This document shows, in pieces, positions 1-6,367 of a DNA stretch of 7,376 nt. The DNA comes from WYZ-LMO8 sp964586135. GTDB lineage: Archaea; Thermoproteota; Methanomethylicia; Nezhaarchaeales; WYZ-LMO8. The DNA lies in the NCBI GenBank assembly GCA_964586135.1, contig CAZPGS010000044.1:1-7376 (forward strand), written 5' to 3'. The stretch's first letter is position 1. Each line of letters begins with the position of its first letter. Position numbers and translations under genes: made by a program. The notes under the pieces are model-generated. The model saw only the letters and a program-made list of their open reading frames with translations. It was not told the origin of the DNA and did not search any database.

Positions 1-1060
1 GGTCTAGGGTCGCCCCCATCAAGTCCTCGAGCTTGTCCCCCTCGACGACTAGATAGCAGTCCTGGATGTTCCTCATGTACTCCATTATCGTGCCGGCCTC
101 GAAGCCGAGGAGTTCTCGAAACAGCTTGACCCTTAGGCCCCTCGCTCGACCAGTCGCGCTCAAAACGATGAGCTGGCCGAAGTTGTTGTTCGAGGTCGCG
201 GATTTGAGCTCGGAGCTCATTTCGTCTAGCTGGGCCCTGACCTCCTCGATCTTCTCCTTGCGCCCGGCCCTCAGCAACCCGAGGAGCTTGGCCCTCTCCT
301 TGATCAGCCTCATGGCTAGGCCTACGACCTCCTGCGGGAAGCCCATTAAGTTCAGAACTCTGTCTATGTTCTTCGACCTCCTGAGTAGCGCATCGACGTC
401 GTCGACGAGCACTAAATCGAACCTCGCCCCAGCCATTCTCTCGAAGTTCTTCGCCAGCGACATGGGCGTGGTCACGACTACGTCGACCTCTCCCCTCTTC
501 ACGGAATTGAAGGCCTCTTCCTTGTCCTTGACTTGTCCGCCAAAGAGCGGCGAGATCTTCAGGTCGAGCCCCGCTTTCTCAGCGTACTTGGTCAGCCACT
601 CATAGACTTGGCTCGCGAGCACTACGGTCGGTAGAACGAAAAGGACCCTCTTCCCCTGCTTGGCGCTATACAGCGCTAGCGCCACGGCGAAGAGGGTCTT
701 CCCGACGCCAGTTGGAGCTATGACGGCGAAGCTGAGCCCCGATAGAGCCCTCTTGGCCCACGTCCTCTGCGCGCTCCACATCCTCTTCCCGGTGACGTCG
801 CTGAAGAACTTCTCGAAGTCCTTCAACTTGCGCGCTAAGGCGACCTGCTCTCTAAGGCCCGCCAGCTTGCCGCGAGCCCCCAAGAGCCCTCCGAGCTTTA
901 GCTCGAAGTCGAGGAACGACGACTTTGCTAGGTCGAGAAGGTCCTTCAAGTCCTCGCTATTGGGTAGGCACTCGTCGCACGGCAGATGCGCTAGCAACCT
1001 CTCGTCAGTTATGTCTCCGCCGCAGTTGGGGCAGAGGCCCTTGAATATCGCACGCACCAT
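1..1060 (-). CDS. rgy: Reverse gyrase, N-terminal part (runs off left edge)
   Basis: This is the first 353 residues of reverse gyrase, the enzyme that couples an SF2 helicase-like module to a type IA topoisomerase to introduce positive supercoils; it is a marker of hyperthermophiles. The sequence shows an N-terminal zinc finger (C10-P-N-C13 and C28-D-E-C31), a WSAQRTWAKR element just before the nucleotide site, Walker A APTGVGKT at residues 115-122, the family-specific DDVD box at 220-223 followed by SKNIDRVLNLMGF, and the SATGR motif at 301-305 followed by KLFRELLGFEAG. The reading frame is open without interruption to base 1. The latch and the whole topoisomerase half (the family is usually above 1100 residues) lie outside the window. 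The ATG at 1060 is the only good start: the frame upstream meets a stop after about a dozen codons with no ATG between. It lies 42 bases after the end of mptD on the same strand and has its own TATA-like box. Confidence 0.97.
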   Translation of the reverse strand, partial: MVRAIFKGLCPNCGGDITDERLLAHLPCDECLPNSEDLKDLLDLAKSSFLDFELKLGGLLGARGKLAGLREQVALARKLKDFEKFFSDVTGKRMWSAQRTWAKRALSGLSFAVIAPTGVGKTLFAVALALYSAKQGKRVLFVLPTVVLASQVYEWLTKYAEKAGLDLKISPLFGGQVKDKEEAFNSVKRGEVDVVVTTPMSLAKNFERMAGARFDLVLVDDVDALLRRSKNIDRVLNLMGFPQEVVGLAMRLIKERAKLLGLLRAGRKEKIEEVRAQLDEMSSELKSATSNNNFGQLIVLSATGRARGLRVKLFRELLGFEAGTIMEYMRNIQDCYLVVEGDKLEDLMGATLD

Positions 1061-1087
1061 TCTACTCGAAATCCCAGAAAAGGCGGA

Positions 1088-1099
1088 GGTTATTTAACC
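1088..1099 (-). promoter_or_regulatory. TATA-like box for reverse gyrase
   Basis: On the minus strand this reads GGTTAAATAACC, an AT-rich near-palindrome centred about 33 bases upstream of the reverse gyrase ATG and only a few bases past the mptD stop codon. With usual archaeal TATA-to-start spacing, transcription would begin about 6 bases before the ATG, giving a nearly leaderless mRNA. That fits the absence of a Shine-Dalgarno match upstream. The placement is inference from spacing. Confidence 0.5.
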
Positions 1100-1102
1100 T
1101 TG

Positions 1103-1504
1103 CTAAACCCCAAGGCCCTCCACGTCCTCTATGTACATCAAGTTAAAGCCCAGCTCTTCTACGAACCGCATCCTCGCCTTGACTCTCGCAGAGCCGTACT
1201 TCACGACGACCCTTGCGTCGATGGCGTTGCCCTTAAGCGAGGAGTAATCGTAGGGACCAAGGCCCCCTCCTTTGATGGAGCTCACGTCGAAGCGAACCTC
1301 GACCTTCTCTCTAAACGGTTGCAAGGACATGGCCTTCTCGATGGCTTCCTTAACGGCTTTGAGCACGTCCTCCTTTTTGGCTATTGGGAGGCCCACGAAT
1401 TGGTGGTACAGCGCCCCTAAGGCTATGCCAGCCTCGAAAATCGCCCTTTCTCTATCGGTTATCGAGGGGTGGAAGTATTTCTTAGCAGGGTCTTTGGGGC
1501 TCAC
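1103..1504 (-). CDS. mptD: Archaeal dihydroneopterin aldolase MptD
   Basis: This 133-residue protein matches the archaeal MptD family (formerly DUF381), which converts 7,8-dihydroneopterin to 6-hydroxymethyl-7,8-dihydropterin and glycolaldehyde, an early step toward tetrahydromethanopterin or archaeal folate-like carriers. Visible family hallmarks are ERAIFEAGIALGALYHQFVG at residues 19-38, the LQPF segment around 61-64, and a C-terminal LGFNLMYIEDVEG stretch. E24 and Q62 are the likely counterparts of active-site Glu and Gln residues in the methanogen enzyme, from memory and not aligned. The length is close to the family norm and there is no signal or membrane segment, so it should be cytosolic. 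The start is a GTG whose last two bases are shared with the mfnA TGA stop (GTGA overlap), suggesting translational coupling. A TATA-like box 27 bases upstream could also give a separate leaderless transcript. The family call rests on recognised sequence patterns. Confidence 0.9.
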   Translation of the reverse strand: MSPKDPAKKYFHPSITDRERAIFEAGIALGALYHQFVGLPIAKKEDVLKAVKEAIEKAMSLQPFREKVEVRFDVSSIKGGGLGPYDYSSLKGNAIDARVVVKYGSARVKARMRFVEELGFNLMYIEDVEGLGV

Positions 1505-2703
1505 GCACTTAATCTACCATCCCAAGCCTTTAAAGCTGCCCTCAGCTCCACGCGGCCCTTTAAAGCTGCCCTCATGAAGTCCCTAAGGAGCTCTTCGACG
1601 AGCTTCTCCGTGTGGTGGGGCATTAAGACGACTCTCAAGTGAGTTGGGAACTCCGACAACAGCCACCCCAGCTCCCTCATCCTCAACGAGAACTCTCTGA
1701 CGCTGAGCCGCTTGGCCCTGACACCGACTATGTTCATTATCGGCCTCATCAACAGCTCCAGCTCTTCCTCTCCTTCAATTCCTCTTGTCAACTGCTCGGT
1801 GAGCATCATGCACTTCTTCACGAGCTCTCTGTAACCTCTCCTCCCTAGGATCCTCAAGAGGGCCCACACAGCTGCTATAGGCCCTCCAGACCTCGTGCCA
1901 GCTATCGTAAAACTCCTGACTCCTCCTCCAGCTAAGTAGGGGGTCTCGAATGTTATTGGCTCGATGAGCACCTCGTCTCTGAACAGTATCCCTCCAGCTG
2001 GTATTGGGGCTAGTCCCATCTTGTGGGGATCGACGGTGATGGAGCAGACGCCCTCGAGCTTGAAGTCGAATTGGGGGACCTCATAGCCCAGCTCTTTGAG
2101 AAACGGAAGGACCAAGCCGCCAAAGGCCGCGTCCACGTGGAGGTAAACGCCCTTCTCCAGCGCCAACTCGCTGAGCTCCTCTATCGGATCCACGGCCCCC
2201 AGAGCCGTCGTCCCGGCTATGCCCACTATGGCGGCCGTCTCGTTCGTTATGTTGCGCCTGACGAAGTCGACGTCGACGGTGAAATCGCTCTTCAGAGGGG
2301 CCTCAATTACCCTGAGCCCCAAGAGGTTCGCGGCCTTGTAGAAGGAGACGTGGCACGAAATCGGTATTATCACCTCACGCCTCTTCATGTAGTTCCTGGC
2401 GGCCCAGAGGGCGAGTATGTTGGCCTCAGTGCCGCCGGAGACTATGGCCCCTACGGCCCTCGGGTTGGAGAGGAGGGCCCCGAGGTCTTGGACTACCTCC
2501 TTCTCGAGCCTCGCCACGCCCTCCCACACGCCGGCGTCCCCGACGTTGCTCTCCATGCCGATCAGGTAGGCGATCTTGGATATCGAGAGGGGCTTGGAGC
2601 ACATGGAGCCTAGGGCCCTAGAGGTAAACCTCTTAGCGTCTTTCTCGACTATCCTCGCCAGCTCCTCTAGCACTGCTTGAGGGCTGTAGCCTCCCTCCCT
2701 CAT
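1501..2703 (-). CDS. mfnA: PLP-dependent L-tyrosine/L-aspartate decarboxylase, MfnA family
   Basis: This 400-residue group II pyridoxal-phosphate decarboxylase resembles archaeal MfnA, which makes tyramine for methanofuran in methanogens and beta-alanine for coenzyme A in many archaea. The fold markers are SGGTEANILALWAAR at 89-103, the cofactor-stacking histidine in SCHVS (H118), HVDAAFGG at 189-196 with the pyridine-binding D191, and the PLP Schiff-base lysine in VDPHKMG (K228). The C-terminal region carries SEFPTHLRVVLMPHHT typical of the family. The ATG at 2703 has a Shine-Dalgarno-like GGATGATC four bases upstream and a TATA-like box further up. It is the first gene of a minus-strand cluster with mptD and reverse gyrase. 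The last 20 or so residues contain a short duplication (RAALK twice, ten residues apart) from an 18-base direct repeat, so the tail may be an extension beyond the usual end. Substrate (Tyr or Asp) cannot be decided from sequence; beta-alanine production is the default outside methanogens. Confidence 0.93.
   Translation of the reverse strand: MREGGYSPQAVLEELARIVEKDAKRFTSRALGSMCSKPLSISKIAYLIGMESNVGDAGVWEGVARLEKEVVQDLGALLSNPRAVGAIVSGGTEANILALWAARNYMKRREVIIPISCHVSFYKAANLLGLRVIEAPLKSDFTVDVDFVRRNITNETAAIVGIAGTTALGAVDPIEELSELALEKGVYLHVDAAFGGLVLPFLKELGYEVPQFDFKLEGVCSITVDPHKMGLAPIPAGGILFRDEVLIEPITFETPYLAGGGVRSFTIAGTRSGGPIAAVWALLRILGRRGYRELVKKCMMLTEQLTRGIEGEEELELLMRPIMNIVGVRAKRLSVREFSLRMRELGWLLSEFPTHLRVVLMPHHTEKLVEELLRDFMRAALKGRVELRAALKAWDGRLSA
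1527..1544 (-). repeat. 18-base direct repeat, copy 2, inside 3' end of mfnA
   Basis: On the minus strand this reads TGAGGGCAGCTTTAAAGG, identical to the copy at 1557-1574. The two copies are offset by exactly 30 bases, so they stay in frame and encode the repeated RAALK at the MfnA C-terminus. Each carries a GCTTTAAAGG element that resembles the TATA region upstream of mfnA itself. Confidence 0.95.
1529..1534 (-). promoter_or_regulatory. Possible internal TATA box for mptD
   Basis: The TTTAAA core of the second 18-base repeat is centred about 27 bases upstream of the first base of the mptD GTG, the spacing expected between an archaeal TATA box and the transcription start. A leaderless mptD mRNA starting at the GTG is therefore possible. 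This is inference; the same bases code for MfnA, so the match could be incidental. Confidence 0.35.
1557..1574 (-). repeat. 18-base direct repeat, copy 1, inside 3' end of mfnA
   Basis: This is the upstream copy (with respect to mfnA transcription) of the perfect 18-base repeat, sharing all 18 bases with 1527-1544. The 12 bases between the copies are unrelated to those that follow the second copy, so it is a single short duplication and not a longer array. Confidence 0.95.
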
Positions 2704-2707
2704 CCCA

Positions 2708-2715
2708 GATCATCC
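2708..2715 (-). promoter_or_regulatory. Shine-Dalgarno-like site for mfnA
   Basis: GGATGATC lies four bases before the mfnA ATG. It shares TGATC and GGA with the archaeal consensus GGAGGTGATC, with bases missing between them. It supports the ATG at 2703 as the start and agrees with a leadered transcript from the TATA-like box at 2761-2768. Confidence 0.5.
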
Positions 2716-2760
2716 TTTCAAGGGTCGAAGAACAGGCCAAGATAATTGGGGCCCGTTGAT

Positions 2761-2768
2761 CTTTAAAA
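2761..2768 (-). promoter_or_regulatory. TATA-like box of the mfnA-mptD transcript
   Basis: The minus strand reads TTTTAAAG, preceded by AAGGC. It is centred about 62 bases upstream of the mfnA ATG, so a start site about 27 bases downstream would give a leader of about 35 bases containing the Shine-Dalgarno-like site. An 8-base palindrome TTACGTAA (2772-2779) sits directly upstream of it. Confidence 0.5.
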
Positions 2769-2803
2769 GCCTTACGTAAATATTCCTTCTCTTCGATTAT
2801 CCA

Positions 2804-2858
2804 TCTATATCTGATCGATATCCGTATAACTCGTATGAACGGCTTAATGCTTATTTCG
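2804..2858. repeat. 55-base sequence abutting the left side of the N gap
   Basis: These 55 bases end exactly where the N run begins and are identical, base for base, to 2959-3013 on the other side of the gap. The exact identity, the odd length typical of an assembler word size, and the position flush with the Ns suggest both copies are one genomic segment present at the ends of two contigs. A real tandem duplication is possible but less likely. Confidence 0.95.
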
Positions 2859-2958
2859 NNNNNNNNNNNNNNNNNNNNNNNNNNNNNNNNNNNNNNNNNN
2901 NNNNNNNNNNNNNNNNNNNNNNNNNNNNNNNNNNNNNNNNNNNNNNNNNNNNNNNNNN
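2859..2958. other. Scaffold gap (100 N)
   Basis: This is a run of exactly 100 N, the conventional placeholder for a join of unknown size. It falls in the divergent intergenic region between mfnA and the disrupted beta-CASP gene (2704-3018). Because its flanks are identical, the true gap may be zero. If the two flanks are one copy, the real intergenic region is about 160 bases instead of 315. Confidence 0.98.
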
Positions 2959-3013
2959 TCTATATCTGATCGATATCCGTATAACTCGTATGAACGGCTT
3001 AATGCTTATTTCG
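2959..3013. repeat. 55-base sequence abutting the right side of the N gap
   Basis: This is the second copy of the 55-base segment, starting flush with the end of the N run and ending five bases before the ATG at 3019. It contains AT-rich stretches (GTATAAC, GCTTAAT, CTTATTT) but none sits at the usual TATA distance from the ATG, so I do not call a promoter here with confidence. Confidence 0.95.
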
Positions 3014-3018
3014 TAGAC

Positions 3019-4369
3019 ATGACCGTCAAGGCAATGGTCTTAGGGTCAGGTAGGGAGGTCGGAAGGGCCTGCCTAGTGATAAGGGGAGAGAGCACGTCGT
3101 TAATGTTGGACTGCGGCGTACACCCGATCGCTATAGGTCTCAACGCGGCCCCGAGGCTAGAGCTCATCGACGTCAGCTCCATAACCAACGTCGTCTTGAC
3201 GCACGCTCACTTGGATCACGGTGGGGCAGTGCTGAGGCTCTTGAGGCTCGGCTTCAGGAGTGAGGTCATAACGACCCTCCCACGGCTGCCCTCGTGGGGG
3301 TGATGTGGAGAGATCAGCTGAGCATGATGAGGAGGGAGTGGCCTGAGGACTCGAGGTTGTGGGACTTAAATAGAGATGAATAGCGTTCTCGCGAAGCACG
3401 TAAAGTACGTGACCTACGAGGAGGAGGTGAAGCTCTCCGGCGGCGCAAGGCTGGTGCTACATGACGCAGGGCACATACTCGGTTCTTCATTTGTAGAGCT
3501 CGAGGTCGACGGCCTTAGGATAGGCTATACCGGTGACCTCGGCACCTCGTCAAATCACCTACGGTACACGGTACTGGGACACGTCGCCGCTAAAAGTGGT
3601 GGACGTGCTCTTCTGCGAGCCGACCTACGGCGGCGTGGAGAGGAAGGGGAGGGAGGCCTTGGAGAGGGGGCTAGCGGCCGTCGCCAGGTCGATCCTCGAG
3701 GGCGGGGGCAAGGTCCTCATCCCGGCGACGTCGGTGGGCAAGGCCTAGGAGATACTGCTGGCTCTCAAGAGGCACGAGGCGAAGTTGCCCGAGGCCCCCG
3801 TGGTCCTCGACGGAATGGCCTTTAGGGCCACGAGGATATACTCCCTTCATAATGTACATGGACGACAGCATAAAGAGGGCCCTCATAATCAACGGTTAAG
3901 ACCCCTTCGAGTGGGAGAGGTTGCTCCAGCCCAAGACCTTGAGGAGTAGGCGCGAGCTTGTCGAGGGCAAGGATCCCTGCATATTCATAGCCCCTTCCGG
4001 CATGCTCAAGGGAGAGCGGAGCCAGTGGTATCTGGCCAAGCTGGCCCCGAGCCCGAGAACGCCGTCGTGATATGCGGTTACGTGGACCTCCAGACTCCCG
4101 CCAGCGAGCTCGAGGTCTTGGACCTCGTGACTCGAGAGAGGGTCAGGGTCCAGGTGAATTGCAAGGTCCATCACTTGGAGATATCGAGGCACGCCATGCA
4201 CTCGGAGCTCTGCAAGTTCATAGCCACGGTCAAGCCCGAGACCCTAGTGCTATTGCACGGCGAGAAGGAGAACATCGACAAGCTAGCGAGCTCCATTAGT
4301 AGCTATGCCAAGAGGATAGAGGTCCCTGAGAACGGCTCAACGACAGACCTCAAGGCAAAGGCTAAGTAA
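3019..4369 (+). pseudogene. Beta-CASP metallo-beta-lactamase RNase (archaeal CPSF family), disrupted
   Basis: Read piecewise, this encodes about 449 residues of a beta-CASP nuclease of the archaeal CPSF/RNase J group, zinc enzymes that cut or trim RNA 3' or 5' ends. Without an N-terminal KH region it resembles the aCPSF2 class more than aCPSF1/FttA. The motifs survive in order: LDCG, THAHLDH (about 3198-3218), HDAGHILGS (about 3460-3486), YTGDLG, CEPTYGG (motif A, about 3617-3637), SRHAMHSEL (motif B, about 4184-4210) and LLHGE (motif C). They lie in different frames. Apparent lesions are a missing base near 3270-3282, an extra base near 3370-3384, an extra base near 3545-3562, TAG at 3746-3748 where GKAQE is expected, an extra C at about 3843-3845, TAA at 3897-3899, and a missing C at about 4046-4050. 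Correcting the indels gives 1350 bases, exactly 450 codons. The start ATG follows the 55-base repeat. It is either a recently decayed gene or a stretch of poor sequence next to the gap. Confidence 0.85.
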
Positions 4370-4420
4370 AAGCTATAGCGGCGGAGCAAAGCAGTTAAGC
4401 TCAACGGCAAGGCTAATGTT

Positions 4421-5290
4421 GTGGTGGTGTCCCGCTTGCGAGTCTCCGAATACATGAGCTCGCCCGTGGTCACAGCCAAGATGACCGATAACTTGGCCTA
4501 CATTAGGAACTTGATGCTGAAGCACGGCATAAGCAGGGTGGTCATAGTCGACGAGCCCCTCAAGCCCATAAGCATCATCACTAAGGGGGACATGGTAAGG
4601 ATCATGATTTCTAAGGAGTGGAGGGACAAGCCGCTGGAGTCAATCTACGTGAGCGACGTCAAGGAGCCCACGGAGCTGAAGCTCGTGACCCCTAAGACGA
4701 CCATCGAGAGGACTGCCAAGATAATGACCAGGAACCTGATAAGCGGCCTCCCGGTAGTTTCTCGGACCTCCGGGGACCTGTTGGGCATAATCACCAAGAC
4801 GGACCTCTTAGAGGCCTTCGTCGACGGCTACGGTGGAGTGTACAAGGTCGGTGACCTGATGACCAAGTGCCCAATAACGGTGAAGAGGACCCACACGATC
4901 TTCAGGGTCCAAGAGCTCTTGGCCGAGTACAACATCTCTAGGGTCATAGTCGTCGACGGCGACAGGCCAGTGGGCATTATAACCGAGACCGACGTGGTCT
5001 TCAGCAAGCAGGCCAGGCCCCTATTGGCCAAGGATAAGTTCATAAAGCAGAGGGTGAAGGGCCACAAGGGTAGGGAGACCGTCGTCAGGGTCTACATGGT
5101 CCCAATAGCCGAGGAAATCATGACTCCAGACCCTTACGTCGTGGAGGTGGACGAGGACGCGGCCAAGGCGGCCTCCACGATGCTCGAGCACGGCATAAGC
5201 GGCCTCCCGGTCGTGGAGCACGGCAGGCTCGTCGGCATCATAACCAAGACGGATGTGGTCAGGGGGATTGCCGGAGTCGTCGCGAGGTAG
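4421..5290 (+). CDS. Four-CBS-domain protein
   Basis: This 289-residue protein is built of two CBS-domain pairs and nothing else. The repeats span about residues 8-62, 85-133, 143-194 and 230-286. Each ends in the ligand-site signature I-I-T-x-x-D (SIITKGD, GIITKTD, GIITETD, GIITKTD), the pattern that contacts adenosyl ligands in many CBS proteins. A basic linker of about 35 residues (195-229) separates the third and fourth repeats. There is no catalytic, transporter or DNA-binding domain, so a stand-alone adenine-nucleotide sensor acting on a partner is the likely role. The frame begins with GTG GTG GTG at 4421-4429; a TTG at 4436, which would give MRVSEYMSSPVV and has GGTGGTG as ribosome site, is a good alternative and fits the TTG start of the next gene. 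The stop is 9 bases before the ATP-grasp start, suggesting one operon. The 51 bases upstream, after the disrupted RNase gene, hold no clear promoter. Confidence 0.88.
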   Translation: MVVSRLRVSEYMSSPVVTAKMTDNLAYIRNLMLKHGISRVVIVDEPLKPISIITKGDMVRIMISKEWRDKPLESIYVSDVKEPTELKLVTPKTTIERTAKIMTRNLISGLPVVSRTSGDLLGIITKTDLLEAFVDGYGGVYKVGDLMTKCPITVKRTHTIFRVQELLAEYNISRVIVVDGDRPVGIITETDVVFSKQARPLLAKDKFIKQRVKGHKGRETVVRVYMVPIAEEIMTPDPYVVEVDEDAAKAASTMLEHGISGLPVVEHGRLVGIITKTDVVRGIAGVVAR

Positions 5291-5299
5291 CGAACTGCG

Positions 5300-6367
5300 T
5301 TGAGGGTCGCCGTCTACGAGCACTTCAGCGCCATAGGGGCCTTCTACAGCCCCGCTTGGATAGAAGGAGATGCGATGCTGAAGGCCGTGGTCGAGGATCT
5401 GAGGAGAGCCGGGCATGAAGCACAAGTTGCTGACTCCATACCGCCTAAGAGGCCTGCCGACTTAGTGATCGTAATAGCCCCTTCGACCGGCAGGACGCTC
5501 TACAACTTGGTCAAGTCGTGCGAGGAGGAGGGCTTGGACGTCGTGGACTCGCCATCGACGGCCGTGTTCGTGGCGACCGACAAGGCCCTTCTGTGTAAGA
5601 ACTTAGAGGTCCATGGGGTGAGGACCCCCAAGACCCTGATTTCGAGGTATGAGGAGGGGCCCAAGGCCGTAGAGCACGCTCTGGCTACCTTCGGCAAAGT
5701 GGTCGTCAAGCCAGCTGACGGCGACGGGTGCGCGGGCCTATCCTTCGTCTCGAGGCCTGAGGAGGCGTCGATTGCTCTAAGCGTTGCCAAGCAGAACTCG
5801 CGTCTGCCCTATTTCTTAGTCCAAGAATACGTCGAGGGAGAGAACCTGAGTGTTTGCTTGCTAGCGTCGGACGACGCGATCGTGCCCCTCTCTATCAACA
5901 TGCAGAGCGTTCGCTTGAAGGGACCCAGGGAGCCCTCCATGTACGCTGGAAGCGTGGTCCCACATCAAGGCAACGACAAGGTACTACAGGTCGCGCTCAG
6001 GGCCGTAAAGTCCTTAGGCCGGGTGAAGGGCTTCTTCGGGGTCGACTTGGTGCTGAAGGGCGGCGAGCCCTACGTAGTCGAGGTCAACCCCAGGTTCACC
6101 ACGAGCTACTTGGCGCTGAGGGAGGTCTGCGAAGAGAACGTGCCCGATGTACTTGTGAGGTCGTACTTCGACAAGTCATTGCTCAGGCCCCCGAGGCTAA
6201 GGGGCAGGGCAGTTGTCGAGAAGCTTGTGGCGGACAAGGACATGGCGCTGAGCCCCAGGGATTTGGTGTTGCCCGGCAACGCGAAGCTGCTCTCATCGAT
6301 CGCCGACAAGCGAAACTTCGTGAAGAAGGGAGAGGCCTACGCGCTGTACGTGCTCAAAGAGCTCTAG
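5300..6367 (+). CDS. ATP-grasp ligase, COG1821/MfnD-like
   Basis: This 355-residue protein is an ATP-grasp carboxylate-amine ligase. The N-terminal part VYEHFSAIGAFYSP...EGDAMLKAVVEDL (5-34) and the C-terminal metal site EVNPRFTTSYLAL (261-273) match COG1821, the family containing methanogen tyramine-glutamate ligase MfnD. Other landmarks are VVVKPADGDGCAG at 134-146 (ATP-binding lysine K137 and the glycine-rich loop), FLVQEYVEGENLSV at 172-185 (adenine contact and the following Glu), and metal ligands D249, E261 and N263. It should form an amide bond using ATP through an acyl-phosphate; the substrate is not determined by sequence. The start is TTG at 5300: the CBS gene stop at 5288-5290 lies in the same frame and no other start exists before conserved residues. 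A GAGGT at 5284-5288 is the possible ribosome site. It follows the CBS gene by 9 bases. MfnD function is plausible given mfnA and mptD nearby but unproven. Confidence 0.9.
   Translation: MRVAVYEHFSAIGAFYSPAWIEGDAMLKAVVEDLRRAGHEAQVADSIPPKRPADLVIVIAPSTGRTLYNLVKSCEEEGLDVVDSPSTAVFVATDKALLCKNLEVHGVRTPKTLISRYEEGPKAVEHALATFGKVVVKPADGDGCAGLSFVSRPEEASIALSVAKQNSRLPYFLVQEYVEGENLSVCLLASDDAIVPLSINMQSVRLKGPREPSMYAGSVVPHQGNDKVLQVALRAVKSLGRVKGFFGVDLVLKGGEPYVVEVNPRFTTSYLALREVCEENVPDVLVRSYFDKSLLRPPRLRGRAVVEKLVADKDMALSPRDLVLPGNAKLLSSIADKRNFVKKGEAYALYVLKEL

Noticed and set aside
66..605. Long plus-strand open frame opposite the reverse gyrase gene, with others at 660-1097 and 1272-1577.
   Set aside because: These have low-complexity Ser, Leu and Arg-rich translations and lie antisense to genes with clear family motifs; they are by-products of GC-rich codon use.
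2023..2613. 196-codon plus-strand frame antisense to mfnA.
   Set aside because: The opposite strand shows every PLP-decarboxylase motif in order; the antisense translation resembles no family I know.
2804..3013. The paired 55-base repeats as a mobile element target duplication or part of a CRISPR array.
   Set aside because: There are only two copies, both flush with a 100-N placeholder, with no spacer content, transposase or terminal inverted repeats.
3311..3350. ATGATGA followed by CTGA, resembling boxes C and D' of an archaeal C/D RNA.
   Set aside because: No convincing C' and final D boxes follow at the right spacing, and the bases are explained by the beta-CASP coding sequence.
3019..4369. 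Programmed frameshifting to make one protein from the disrupted beta-CASP gene.
   Set aside because: Five shifts in both directions plus two internal stops cannot be explained by recoding.
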